From positions 694,105,501 through 694,169,500 of the forward strand of contig CM057454.1 in the NCBI GenBank assembly GCA_016271365.2: a stretch of 64,000 bases of DNA, given 5' to 3'. Position 1 is the first letter of the stretch. Each line of letters starts with the position of its first letter. Below are positions 1-10,312 of this stretch, piece by piece. Source of the stretch: Neoceratodus forsteri (Eukaryota; Chordata; Ceratodontiformes; Ceratodontidae). The notes under the pieces are model-generated. The model did no database searches and was not told where the DNA came from. It saw only the letters and a program-made list of their open reading frames with translations. The translations under genes and the position numbers were made by a program.

Positions 1-905
1 ATGTTGAAAATTTGGTTCAAAAATTCCAAAAAATGCCTGAGATATGCAATAAAGTTGAAAAAAACATATCTGTCCCATTATACAGCTTACCGGCATTTCC
101 TCAGTTCGTGGTTGGCTTTGAAGAGTGCAGACGTGTTCCTGGTCCACGAAGATCCTTCGCCGAGGTTCAGAGAGTAGTAGGGGTGAGGGGGTGTGGGAGG
201 CAGGGTGCGCAGTGGGTGGGTGCGGGTTGTGGGAAGGGGGCAGGGAGAAGCCCCGAGGGACAGTTTTTTATTGCCAGTTTTTTTTTTAAATGATGACACG
301 GGACGTTTGCCATGCTGGGTTGGGCTCCCAGCATGGCACAAGGACAGCTGGTTGGGGGTAGTGGAGCCAATGGGGGGATTGGTCATCCTCGTCAACCATA
401 GCATCAGTTGCCACGCTGGGGTGGGCTCCCAGCATGACACCCAGTACTCTCAGAGGGGAGGACAGTGGGGCTGACAGGGGATTGGGCACCCCCGTTGGCT
501 ATACAATGATTTGCCATGCTGGGGTGGGCACCCAGTGTGGCATGTGAAAGGCTTTTTTTGGGGGGGCGCAGCACATCTGACTGGGGATTGGGCACCTCCG
601 GCTGTACAGTGTGTGCATGGGGGGGCGCACGCAGTATGCCTGCATGTGTGTGTGTGTGTGTGTGTGTGCGTGTGTGTGTGTAGAGGAAGCACGCACGAGC
701 AGGCGATATCTGATCGCTGCTCACTGAAGCATAGCTCCCTCTTTCAAATGTACTCCACTGCATTTTGGAGCTGTCATAGACAGTTCCAGCATGCATTGGA
801 GGACTGGGGCAGTGCCTGCCAACACACTGACTAAATTGAAAGAGGGGGTGACACACCTCCGAAAACTCAGATGATGGCACTATGTTTCTTGCACATGCGT
901 GCAAG
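1..905 (+). repeat. Family P composite repeat, copy A (left part outside window)
   Basis: Starts inside the segment that follows the palindromic monomers in the other copies (compare 24570 and 56790). An exon-like block lies at about 105-173, preceded by TTTCCTCAG and followed by a decayed donor (GTAGTA); an acceptor-like TTGCCAG ends at 277. Three GC-rich hairpin units follow: 308-338 has perfect 12-bp arms (TGCCATGCTGGG / CCCAGCATGGCA), with weaker ones at 408-439 and 512-542. Each is followed by a GGGGATTGGGCAC-like stretch (GGGGATTGGTCAT after the first). The distal part (about 760-905) resembles 25130-25290. Family unknown to me; no protein product supported. Confidence 0.7.
644..681. 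repeat. (TG)n microsatellite
   Basis: Alternating TG run with one C interruption, inside the distal part of the family P copy. Confidence 0.95.
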
Positions 906-1756
906 CAAACATAATGACTGGATATCTGTTTTTAGATCAGGGGGAAGATGTAGAGTTATAGCAATACAAATATCCCAGACACCTACAGAGAAACATAAAA
1001 AAACAGGACAAAATTACAAATATAAATATTTGAAGAATATGACAATTTGACTTATTTCTCCTGTGGTAATCCCATGCTTTAAAAATGTGTATGTGCACAA
1101 CAGAGGAAAATGGGCAATGTGATCCACTGACATCATCCCAAAAGGCCTCATAGAATCAAAGAGAAGAAAAAGATCACCAGAGTAGCAAAATAATCCCCCT
1201 TCCCATCCAGTGTACACCCCCACCTCATGTAGAGCTTAGTGTATTGTTATAAAAGTGGACCTTCATTGTCCTGCAGTCAGCCAGCAGGCTAATTTTATAT
1301 TACACAGGCTTTACTGGCAAGGAGGAGAAATGTAAACACAGCTGGTGAAGTGCCCCATCAGCCAACTGTGGAGTCAGCTTAAACATGCCCTCCATCACAC
1401 CTAACTGGGTTACCTATGCAACATACGCAGCAGATACATTTAGTGAAAGGTCTCTCAATAGTTTTTTTCTAGTTGACCCTCAACAATGTGTAAAATGATT
1501 AGGTGTTGCTGCCAGTAGACATTCATACTGGATATTTAATATCACTTCTGCATGTATCACTTTTTTTAGCAAATGGCAACTACTGAATTGTAGTTTAACT
1601 GAATTTCCTTGCATTAAAACTCCTCATAAATGCAATATTTCAATACAGTATACAGGTTTTAGCAATAAAGTGCTTGCAAAGTCTCCTGTACTTGGTACTG
1701 CAGCACACATGGATTACAGTAAAGTACAATACTGTATCAGGTATGTACAGTGGCCC
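906..1756. other. Unassigned AT-rich DNA
   Basis: No coding similarity, repeat structure or RNA gene seen. The short open frames here look like chance. Confidence 0.5.
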
Positions 1757-2322
1757 TCAAGTGCAAAATACACTCCAAACAAAGTGAAATGCAATCAAAA
1801 TAGCAGAGCGAAACCAACAAATAAATAAATGCAATAAAAACAAAAAATAAAGCAACAAAAGCAAACTTAAAATGTCATACTGCAAAAAAGTAAGAAAACA
1901 AAAAAAATGTAAATAACATGAGTAAATGCAAGCAAAAAAGTAATCACAACTAAAATGTGAATGATAAAAAAGCACTACAACACTAAACAGTGATAGCAAT
2001 CAAAAAGCACAGCACAACTAAAAAGTCAATGTAAACAAAAAAGCACAGCACAACTAAAAAGTCAATGTAAAGAAAAAAGCACAGTACAGTACAACAAAAA
2101 ATGAATGCAAGAAAAAAAGCACAACACAGCAAAAAAGTGAATGCATACAGAAAAGCACAATACAGCAAAAAAGTGAATGCATACAAAAAAACAACACAAC
2201 ATAAAAGTGAATGCAAACACACAATACAACAAAAAAGTGAATGCAAACAAAAAACACAGTCCAACAAAAAGAGGATGCAAGCACAAAAGCATAGCAGAAC
2301 AAAAAAGTGAATGCATACAAAA
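1757..2322. repeat. A-rich minisatellite, ~30-36 bp units
   Basis: Units resemble AAAAAAGTGAATGCATACA followed by an AAAGCACAAYACARC-like block. GTGAATGC or GTCAATG anchors fall near 2025, 2061, 2137, 2173, 2207, 2237 and 2307. Unit order is regular from about 1980 and degenerate before that. It runs straight into the family P left-end motif at 2323. Open frames on both strands are low-complexity artefacts. Confidence 0.85.
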
Positions 2323-3690
2323 CCAACATTTGTCAATGCCGAATGTTCGTCGTGTTTACTGGTGTCATGGGGGAAGGGGATGTTTGAAAATTACTTCAGT
2401 GAATTTGTTTGTGAGGTGGAGTCCAAAAAAACATATGTTGAAAATTTGGGGCAAAAATATTTAAAAATGGCCAAGTTATGCCACTAACTTGGCACAATGT
2501 AGGAAGGCAGCTGCAAAGGCCAACAAAATGCTGGGTTGTATTGCAAGGGGTATATCTTCGATGAGGGAGGAGGTGATTTGGCCACTGTATAGGTCATTAG
2601 ACCACACCTGGAGTACTGTGTGCAGTACTGGCACCGTATCTGAAGAGGGACATTAAATTACTGGAGGAGGGTGCAGTGCAGAGCGACAAAGATAATCAAG
2701 GAGCTGGGGGACTTATCATATGACAGGAGGTTGAGGGAGTTGAACATGTACTCACTGGATGAGAGGAGGGACAGGGTGACTTGATTGAAACCTTTAAATA
2801 CATGAAAGGAATAAACAAGACAGGTACAGAGGGGCTGTTCAAAGTAAGGGAGGGGAGGGGAGGGACACCAGGGGCCATGATATGAGAATTGAGGGAGGAA
2901 AGTTCAGGAGGGAGATGAGAAGACACTTTTTTACAGAGAGGGTGGTGGCTGGGTGGAATGCGTTACCTGCAGAAGTGGTATCCAGTAGAACAGTGGACTG
3001 CTTCAAAAGGGGATGGGACAGGACAAGGGGGAGAGTTAATGAAGGGGAAGGGTGGAAGGAAGGGGAAGCTGCAGAATAAGGGGTGCTAGCTGCACATTCA
3101 AGCAGACTTGATAGACCTCTAGACCTTTATCTGCTTGCAAATTTCATATGTTCGTATGTTTGCAAGTTGAAAACCCTATTGAAATACATTGATGCGGAAA
3201 ACCCCATTGAAATACGTTGAAGCGTTTACCTCAGTTTGAAGTTGGGCTTTGAAGAGCGAAGATGTGTCTGCAGTCCAAGGTAGATTATGGCGATGGACCT
3301 CCTATGGGTAAGTATGGGGTATGGGGGGTGTGGGGTGGCAGGTCCTGAGTGGGAGGGTAGGGGGTTGGGTAATGGCAGAACAGACAATGATAGATGGTTT
3401 CTTTTACAGGAATAAAAATGACGAGGGACAGTTTTCTTTTTTTTTAGGGAGTTTGCTGAACAGATGAGGACACTGGGGATTGGGCACCCAGTGTCTGTAT
3501 ACTGTTTTTTTTTGGGGGGGGGGAGTTACACAGCACATAACAATGGACTGACAGATGAGGACACTGGAGGTTTGGGCTACCCCAGTGTCTGTATACTGTT
3601 TGGGGGGGTTATACAGCAGACAATGATAGACGGTTTTCTTTTTTTTTAGGATAAAAAACAAGCATTTATCAATGCCAGATGTCTGATGTA
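2323..3690 (+). repeat. Family P composite repeat, copy split by a CR1 fragment
   Basis: The left-end motif (ACATTTGTCAATGCCGAATG) is at 2323. A short piece of monomer right arm is at about 2435-2476. After the CR1 insert the copy resumes at about 3165 (GCAAGTTGAAAACC, matching 24610). The exon-like block is 3235-3307, with TCAG before and GTAAGT at 3308; an acceptor-like CTTTTACAG ends at 3409. GC-rich units and T-runs follow, and another left-end motif (GCATTTATCAATGCC) starts near 3660. The tandem ~297-bp monomers are missing in this copy. Confidence 0.65.
2477..3163 (+). mobile_element. CR1-type LINE, 5'-truncated 3' fragment
   Basis: Closely matches the last ~690 bp of the CR1 at 25346-27925; by eye about 90% identity over the first 100 bases. 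It encodes the C-terminal end of ORF2, including the HFFTERVV-GWNALPAEVV block at about 2920-2975, with frame breaks. It ends in ATGTTCGTATGTT, the octamer-like 3' repeat typical of CR1. It sits inside a family P copy; AAGTT occurs at both junctions and may be a short target duplication. Confidence 0.85.
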
Positions 3691-4545
3691 TTAAAAGATG
3701 TCCACCTTTGCATCTTGTTTATGCCCTTAAGGTACAGTACTTGAAAGTATCTATCATTTTCCCCCACTCCCTCCTTTCCCCCAGTAAGTACATATTGAGG
3801 TCCTTTTAATATCTCCTGATATGTTCTGTGTTGCAAACCATGTACCATCTTGGTTGTCTTTCTGTGCACTGCCTCCACTCTGTCAATGTCCTTGAGCATT
3901 TGTTGCCTCCAGAATTGCACACAGTACTGTAGGTGAGGCCTCATTGGTGCATTATACAATGGCATTGCCACCTCGTACCTTCTGCTAGTGATATCTCTGC
4001 CTATGCACCCCAGCATGCCACTGGCCATCCTTGCAATGTTTGCACTCTGCTTTGATGCCATCCGGTCATCAGAACTGATAACTCCTTGGTCTCTTTCTTC
4101 CTTGGTGATCATTAGCACCTCCACCTCATCCTGTAACTCTCCACAGGTTTCCCTTTTCTCAGGTGCATTATTTAGGCTTCTTTGCATTGAACCTCATTTT
4201 CCAATCCTCACAACATTTTTCAAGCCTCTTCATGCCCCTGATAATTTCCTTCACCCCTTCTGGAGTATTCACTGTGTTGCAGATGTTGGTGTCATTTGCA
4301 AACAGGCAGACAGACCTTTCCTTTGAACCCTTCCACAGTGTCTGTAATGAAGACATTGAACAGGACTGGTCCCAGGACTTATCCCTGAGGTACCCTGGTG
4401 ATCACCCCCTCTCCCCAGATTGGATCCCATTACTACCACTCTCTGCCTCCTGTCCATCAGCCAGTTTCTAACCCAGTTTATCAGCTTGTGCCCCATTGTC
4501 AGACTAGTCATCTTGTTAATCTGCCTTCTGTGTTGGATGTTAGCT
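3691..4545 (-). mobile_element. CR1-type LINE (minus), RT to C-terminal part
   Basis: Minus-strand reading from about 4545 down gives RT thumb and C-terminal blocks: NWVRNWL with RQRVVV, then a frameshifted palm, then MLGCIGRDITSRR, RPHLQYCVQFW and LKGINKM. The 3' end is missing; the copy stops at the family P motif near 3690. Reading back through 6090-6168 supplies the preceding residues of the same RT (YLDFGKASDN then IQHRRQINKM), so this and the segment at 6090 are two halves of one element separated by the plus-strand CR1. Many frame breaks; a dead copy. Confidence 0.85.
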
Positions 4546-6091
4546 AAGGGTGAGCTAAGGGTGGAACTAGGAGAGCCATTATCAGAACTGTTTAGTGAAT
4601 CTCTGAGCACAGGAGAGGTCCCAGAATAATGGAGCAGGGCTCATGTGATACCACTCCACAAGAGTGGTAACAGGGAGGAGGCCGGGAACTACAGACCAGT
4701 CAGTCTTACCTCAGTAGTGGGCAAGATTATGGAGACACACCTTAAGGAAAGGATAGTGCAACACATGAAATCCATAGGAGCACAGGATTTAAGACAGCAT
4801 GGGTTTACAAAAGGAAGGTCCTGCCAAACTAATCTCATAGATTTCTTTGACTGGGTAACCAGAGTGGTGGACCAAGGAGGAGCAGTTGATGTTGACTACC
4901 TTGACTTCAGCAAAGTTTTCGATACTGTTCCACATAGAAGATTGATTAATAAGCTGGGTAGGCTCAGGGTGGGTCAGACATTGGTCAACTGGGTAACAAA
5001 CTGGTTGACGGGCAGAAAACAGAGAGTGGTGGTAAATGGTATACAGTCAGAACAGATGCAAGTCACAAGTGGGGTACCTCATGGATCAGCCCTGGGGCCA
5101 GTCCTCTTCAATATCTTCATCAGTGACATTGCAGATGGACTGGAAGGTAAGGTTTGTCTGTTTGCAGATGACACCAAGACCTGCAACAGAGTAGATGATC
5201 CAGATGGGGTGGGCAGAATGAGAAGAGAGCTGGATAAACTAGCAAAATGGTCAGAAGAGTGGCAAGTGGGGTTTAACTCAAAGAAGTGCAAGATCATGCA
5301 CACAGGGAAGAGAAACCCTGAAGACACCTATAGGCTGGGAGGGGAGTTGCTGACAGTCACAAGGGAAGGAAGAGACTTGGGCGTCATCATCACTGATGTC
5401 CTGAAATCATCCAAGCAGACCACTAAATCAGTAGGTAAGGCTAGAGGGATGTTGGGGTGTATTAGTAGGGGTATCACAAGTCAGAAAACGGAGGTAATAA
5501 TCCCTCTTTACAAGACACTGGTTAGGCCCCAACTGGAATACTGCATGCAGTACTGGAAGCCACACCTTCACAAGGACATTAACCAAACTGAGGCAGTCCA
5601 GAGAAAGGCAACCAAAATGGTGCAGGGACTGCATCAGAAAACATATGAGGACAGATTAACTGAACTCAATATGTATACCCTAGAGCAAAGGAGGAAGAGA
5701 GGTGATATGATTGAAACATTCAAACACCTTAAGGGCATTAACAGGGTGAAAGAGTCTAACATGTTTCAATATAAGAAAAATAGCAGGACAAGAGGACACA
5801 GCATGAGAGTAGAGGGAGGGCGATTAAAGGGTAATGTGAGGAAGTTCTTTTTCACAGAAAGGGAGGTGGATGCATGGAACAGCCTACCTCAGGAAGTGGT
5901 GGATATGAATACAGTGCAGGGCTTCAAACAGGCATGGGATAGGCATAAGGGAGCAATACAGATGAGTATGAATAGATGGGCCATTGACAGAGCAAAGGCC
6001 AATGGCACATTCATAAGGTAGAAAAAGTAATGGGCAGACTGGATAGGCCTTGCAGTCCTTATCTGCCATCAACTTCTATGTTTCTATGTTG
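4546..6091 (+). mobile_element. CR1-type LINE (plus), 5'-truncated, nested in the minus-strand CR1
   Basis: Covers RT from just before the first conserved block to the 3' end. It ends in TTCTATGTTTCTATGTT, a CR1-style octamer-like tail. ATGTT occurs at both edges (about 4535 and 6087) and may be a short target duplication or microhomology with the tail. Joining the flanks restores the reading frame of the minus-strand CR1, which shows this is the younger insertion. Confidence 0.88.
4551..6021 (+). pseudogene. CR1 ORF2 fragment, reverse transcriptase and C-terminal domain
   Basis: One frame carries the reverse transcriptase that copies CR1 RNA at its target site. A single TAA at 4627-4629 interrupts it; from 4645 it is open for 458 codons. 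Visible blocks: HVIPLHKSG at the start of RT, NYRPVSLTS, GFTKGRSCQTN, YLDFSKVFDTVPHR (palm block A), SGVPHGSALGPVLF (usual Q replaced by H), and the catalytic FADDTK at 5161-5178. It continues through MLGCISRGI, YCMQYWKPHL and the C-terminal FFFTEREVDAWNSLP block. The endonuclease and ORF1 are absent through 5' truncation. It is the least damaged CR1 frame in the window, but cannot be functional alone. Confidence 0.9.
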
Positions 6092-6168
6092 TCAGAGGCT
6101 TTGCCAAAATCAAGGTAGGTGACATCAAACATCCCTCTCTGATTTACTTCCTTAATGAGGCATTACAG
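6090..6168 (-). mobile_element. CR1-type LINE (minus), second half of the split copy
   Basis: The minus strand reads LIKEVNQRGMF then DVTYLDFGKASD, the RT block just upstream of the segment at 3691-4545. The element is lost at about 6168, where an inverted-repeat element begins. Confidence 0.75.
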
Positions 6169-6470
6169 TTTCCAACCTAATGCCCCACCCCCACCCTGCA
6201 GAATCTGACAGGCATTGTGGCATGCCATAAGGTATTTGGACCTAATGCTCACCCCATTCCATAATGAAACAAGCTGAAATAGGTGCAGTATAGGAGAATG
6301 GGGTGAACGTTTGGGCCAAAGATTCCAAGACTCACCCCAATTCCTGTCACTGGCTGCAGGGTAGGGGTGGAATGGTGTCAACATTATGGCCAACCACCCC
6401 AAGGCACGCGGCCCGATGCCTGTCAGTCTCTACAGGGTGAGGGGGTTGGGCATTACAGTTGGAAACACTA
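6169..6470. mobile_element. MITE-like inverted-repeat element
   Basis: The left end has GTTTCCAAC then CTAATGCCCCACCCCC; the right end, reversed and complemented, has GTTTCCAAC then TGTAATGCCCAACCCCC. The similarity runs about 55 bp inwards to CTGACAGGCAT on both sides. Inner parts (ATAAGGTATTTGGACC against the AACATTATGGCC side) are also partly inverted. Length ~300 bp and no ORF, so probably a non-autonomous DNA transposon; superfamily not assigned because no clear target duplication is visible. Confidence 0.65.
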
Positions 6471-6489
6471 ACACCCCAGATGTTTGTTG

Positions 6490-7765
6490 GTATTTTGGCT
6501 CCAAATTTTCAACATGGGCTTTTTGGGACCACCACACCTCATGAACAGTGGCACTATCATTTCGTTACTCAATCCCAAAAGGTGATTTTGTGCAGCGACT
6601 GCACCATTCGGTGCCACTGGTGCTAAAACACATTTTAGGCAGGATATGAAAAATGACAGTTGTACTGTTCATGAGGAGGTGTGAAAAAATGGTAATGTTG
6701 AAAATCTGGAGTGAAAATATGGGAACTTGGCAAAGTTAAGAGCATGCATAGAAACTGTGCAATGCACGCCAGTAACGTGATAATGTTTTGGAATTTTTTC
6801 ATCACATTTTCAACATGGGCTTTTTGGGACCTTCCCTCATGAACAGTAGCACTGTGTTTTTTTTCTCTATGCCAAAAGTTGATTTTGCACAGCAACCACA
6901 CCATTCCGCACAACTGGTGCAAAAACACATTTCAGGCAGGATGTAAAAAATGACAGCTATATTGTTCATAAGTAGGTGTGAAAAAATGGCAATGTTGAAA
7001 ATCTGGAGTAAAAATATAAAAAATTGTCGAAATTATGAGAGTACATAGAAACTGCATAATGCACACTCGTAACACAGTCATTTTTTGGAATTTTTTACCA
7101 CATTTGCAACTTGGGCTTTTGGGGAACCCACCTCATGAACAGTGGCACTGTTGTTTCATTACTCAGTCCCAAAAGGTGATTCTATGCAGCGACTGTGAAA
7201 TCTCCAGTTGGGACTGAGAAACAAAATGACTGTGACATGTTCACGATTTGGGGTCCCAAGAACCCCACGTTAAAAATTTGGGCCAAAATTCCTAAAAATG
7301 TCTGAGATATCAACATAAGTAGAAACCACTATTGACTCCCATTATGTGGCTTACTTTTCATTCTTTCAGTTTGCCAGTCGGCTTTGAAGTGTGCAGACGT
7401 GTCCCACTCTACAGACGATGGAGTCAGCCAACCTTGGAGGGTAAGTATGGGGTAAGGGGGTAAGGGGGTAAGGGGAGGTGGGTGCACAGAGGGAGGATCA
7501 GGATGGGGAAGGGGGAGACAATGAGGGATGGTTTCATTTTTTACAGGTGAAACAAACAAAAAAAGACCGCAAGGGAATGTTTTCTTCATTCACAGGTAAA
7601 AAACACTAAATATAAATTTAGACACACTGGAGTGGGCTCCTAGTGTGCCACAATAGTGGTGGGGGGATGCTGACATGGGGATTGGGCACCCTGATGTTGG
7701 CTAGGGATATAGACGGATGGGGGGCATCCAACACTGGGAGTGAGTATCCTGGTGTTGGAAAGGGA
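6490..7765 (+). repeat. Family P composite repeat with three palindromic monomers
   Basis: Three tandem monomers start near 6503, 6804 and 7097 (period ~297 bp). Each has a left arm of the type TTTTCAACATGGGC...CTCATGAACAGTGGCACT and a right arm that is its reverse complement (AATGACAG...GTTCATGAGGAGGTG...ATGTTGAAAA), for example 6504-6562 against 6650-6715. The exon-like block is 7370-7440, with TTCTTTCAG before and GTAAGTATGG after; an acceptor-like TTTTTTACAG ends at 7546. A hairpin unit (ACACTGGAGTGGGCTCC) follows at about 7625. Confidence 0.75.
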
Positions 7766-7867
7766 AAGGGGAAATTGTTTAACCAGGAAAGACACACTAA
7801 GTAGCAACAGGGAAAAGGAACATTGTTTAACAAGGAAAGACACACTAAGCCGCAGCTGAAGGGCTCT

Positions 7868-7917
7868 CATTTCAAAGGACAGAGCAGCGTGCAGTGTCAG
7901 CTCTGTCCTTTGAAATG
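7868..7917. repeat. Perfect 18-bp hairpin
   Basis: Arms CATTTCAAAGGACAGAGC (7868-7885) and GCTCTGTCCTTTGAAATG (7900-7917) are exact reverse complements with a 14-base loop. No oligo-T or gene next to it, so not a terminator in any sense I can support; possibly the centre of a foldback repeat. Confidence 0.9.
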
Positions 7918-8095
7918 TTTGCCAAGAAGAGCCCCCTCAACAAACCAGTTTCAATAGGACAGTGCCTGCTGATCTGCCAGCTACAGACCAGCCCCTGCAT
8001 CACTGCTGTCTATTGGGCTGGCACCTCTCACACCTCTCTCTAGTAACTCTCATATCAACATGTTCATCTGTGCTTGCACACTCGACATACATAAC

Positions 8096-8859
8096 AATGA
8101 CAAGCAAAGAAAATTGAAAAAGGAAGTTGATTACAAAATGGGAATGATCTAGTCTGATGCAACCACCAGTGTACAGGGAAGGATACATTTTTCAAGTTCA
8201 TTCCTGCCTGTTCTCTGTTATAGTATGATGCCTTCAGTCTTCTGAGCTAGTAGAACCACTTTTTTTTCTTATTTTTTGGTTTAATCCATTTCAACTTACT
8301 GTTGTTTTTCTCTAATAAAATAGTGCACATTCATGCACCATTTTCACCCATTCTGTACAAGACAGCATCTAATGCTATATACCATTGGAAAGCTGTGATT
8401 CTCGGTATTACATCAGTATGCTGCATTAGGTTGTATGGAGCATGAGAAAATGGACCATGAATAAATTTCATTTTTAACATGTGAGTTAGTGTATTTTCTA
8501 TCTAATTTGGTGGCTGTGAGTAACCTCAATTTGTGAAAAGTTTGATTTAATATTTGTCGGGCTGCTAGCTTATGTTGCCTGTGGCACTCAGTCTCCTGTC
8601 CTGCTGTGCATGCCAACAATCATTAAGTGTACACAAACAATATCAATATAGTTTCTACTAATGCTATTAGCAGTACTGTTGCCAAAAATAATTGGGGATT
8701 GCAAATCAGAAGACTGAAGGTATCAACATACTATAACAGAGAACAGGGCAGGAATGAACTAGAAAAATGTCTCCTTCCCTGTACCCCGGTGGTTGCAAAA
8801 GATTAGATCATTTCCGTTTTGTAACCAACTTCCATTTGCAAATTTTTTTGCTTGTCATT
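8096..8859. repeat. Long inverted repeat, ~150-bp arms
   Basis: The left arm 8096-8245 and right arm 8706-8859 are reverse complements at roughly 85-90% identity by eye (for example CCTTCAGTCTTCTGA against TCAGAAGACTGAAGG, and GAACAGGCAGGAATGAACT against its partner). The 460-bp loop has no ORF. Probably a foldback or MITE-like DNA element; outer ends and target duplication not resolved. Confidence 0.8.
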
Positions 8860-9540
8860 TTTTCTTTCTGTCAACTGTTTTTTTGTGTGCATGTCCACCA
8901 TTTTTGTTGTTCTGCTGCTTTTGGTTTGCAGGTCACATTTTTGGATTTTTTTTAGTATTTGGTTGTACCATCCATCTTGTTGTAAATCGTTTGCAGTTGA
9001 TATATTTTTCCATTTCAGTTCTTTGCAATCATATTTTGCTTCCACCACCCCTTTCCTGTTTGCATTCATGTTTTTGTTGCACACTACCTTTTTGTTTTCT
9101 TTCATTATTTAGTTGTGCTTTACTTGTTTGTAATGCACTCAGTTTTAGTTGTGTTGTGCAATTTTTGTGTGCTTTACTTTTTTAGTTTGCATTCTTTTTT
9201 AGTTTTACTATACATTTTGTGTGCAGCCATTATATAGCCTTGTTCTACTTTTCATGTTGTGCTATACTTTTTTTTTACTTAATTTTTGAACTGTGCTAAT
9301 GTATTTTTTAAATTAATCATTTTACATGTACATGACTATTTTGGTTTGCATTTGATTTTGTATTTGTCATTTATTTTGGTTGCACTTTACATTTGATTTT
9401 GTTTTGCTACTATATTTTTATGACATCACACTTTACATTTGGTTTTGTTGCTTTCCTTTTTTTGTTTGCATTTCATTATTTTTTTGTTTGTGTTTTGCAC
9501 TTCAGGTCTACCGTAGGTATGGCTCGAGTATTTTTTGGGT
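8860..9540. repeat. T-rich degenerate array
   Basis: Irregular repeats of TTTGTTTGCATTT, TTTTAGTTGTGCTTTACTTT and similar. Reversed and complemented they resemble the units of the A-rich minisatellite at 1757-2322. The hydrophobic reading frames here are artefacts of T-richness. Confidence 0.7.
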
Positions 9541-9654
9541 CATGTTGTGGCTGCAAAAAGGAATGGTGGGGGCCTTCAGTTTTCTCAAACTGCTGTATAT
9601 TATAAGTCTCATCTAATATTCATGAGCCTAGAAATGACCCAGGTTGGATACTAG

Positions 9655-10308
9655 TTCAGTCATTTATTTATTTATTTGTAAGATATCAGAAATCCAATCC
9701 TTTGAGTAATGGACTCATTTCCAGAGGATCCATGTCATAATACATAATACATAACATATAACACAACAGGATATACAGTTACTTTACAATACAATGACAC
9801 AATTCAAGAGTTATAACAAATACACTGCCACTGACTGAACAGCATACAGTATAGACAGGGGAGGCAGTATGCCTGTGTAGTAGCCTATACAAGATATTAG
9901 CTAAGCATTTATTTACATTGCTATAGATATATTACCAAGCAAAATAATATCTGAAGCAGTCTAGCAGTTAGATGTTGTTACTAGGCCTAGCCTGTCTGAC
10001 CTTTGTGAGCTAGGGTGCTGCCGTTTCATTGCTGCGGGCATGTACAGGAGCGAGTAGCATGAAGGTGGGTTTTTGAGGGCTGCTTTAAAAGCTCCGAGTT
10101 TTGGCAGACTGGTGAGAGATGCAGGGAGGGAGTTGAATCAGTTTAGAGCCCTGTGGGGGGGGAGACCTCTGGACTAGGGAGGTCCCCACCCTAAGGATGG
10201 CTAGGGTGGATTTATAAGCACTGTGAATGGAGACAGTGGGGGTGGATAGGTGGAGAGAGGATGCAAATCCAGGTGGTGTTTGCCCAAGGATGGTCTTTTT
10301 GGTCATGC
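9655..10308 (-). mobile_element. L2-like LINE 3' end (minus)
   Basis: The tail is an (ATTT)n run at about 9661-9679, read on the minus strand as AAATAAATAAATAAAT. Minus-strand coding remains near 10090-10150 read FNSLPASLTSLPKLGAFKAALK, the C-terminal block that ends many L2/CR1-group ORF2 proteins. A ~370-bp 3' UTR separates it from the tail. Heavily truncated. Confidence 0.7.
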
Positions 10309-10312
10309 ACAT

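Noticed and set aside
404..904. 166-codon minus-strand open frame
   Set aside because: Runs through the family P hairpin units and the (TG)n microsatellite; His/Thr runs come from the repeat, no domain.
1757..2336. Several Phe/Cys-rich (minus) and Lys/Asn-rich (plus) open frames
   Set aside because: Translations of the A-rich minisatellite; periodic with the DNA repeat.
8793..9185. 130-codon hydrophobic frame that looks like a membrane protein
   Set aside because: T-rich DNA gives Phe/Leu/Cys in any frame; no start context or homology recognised.
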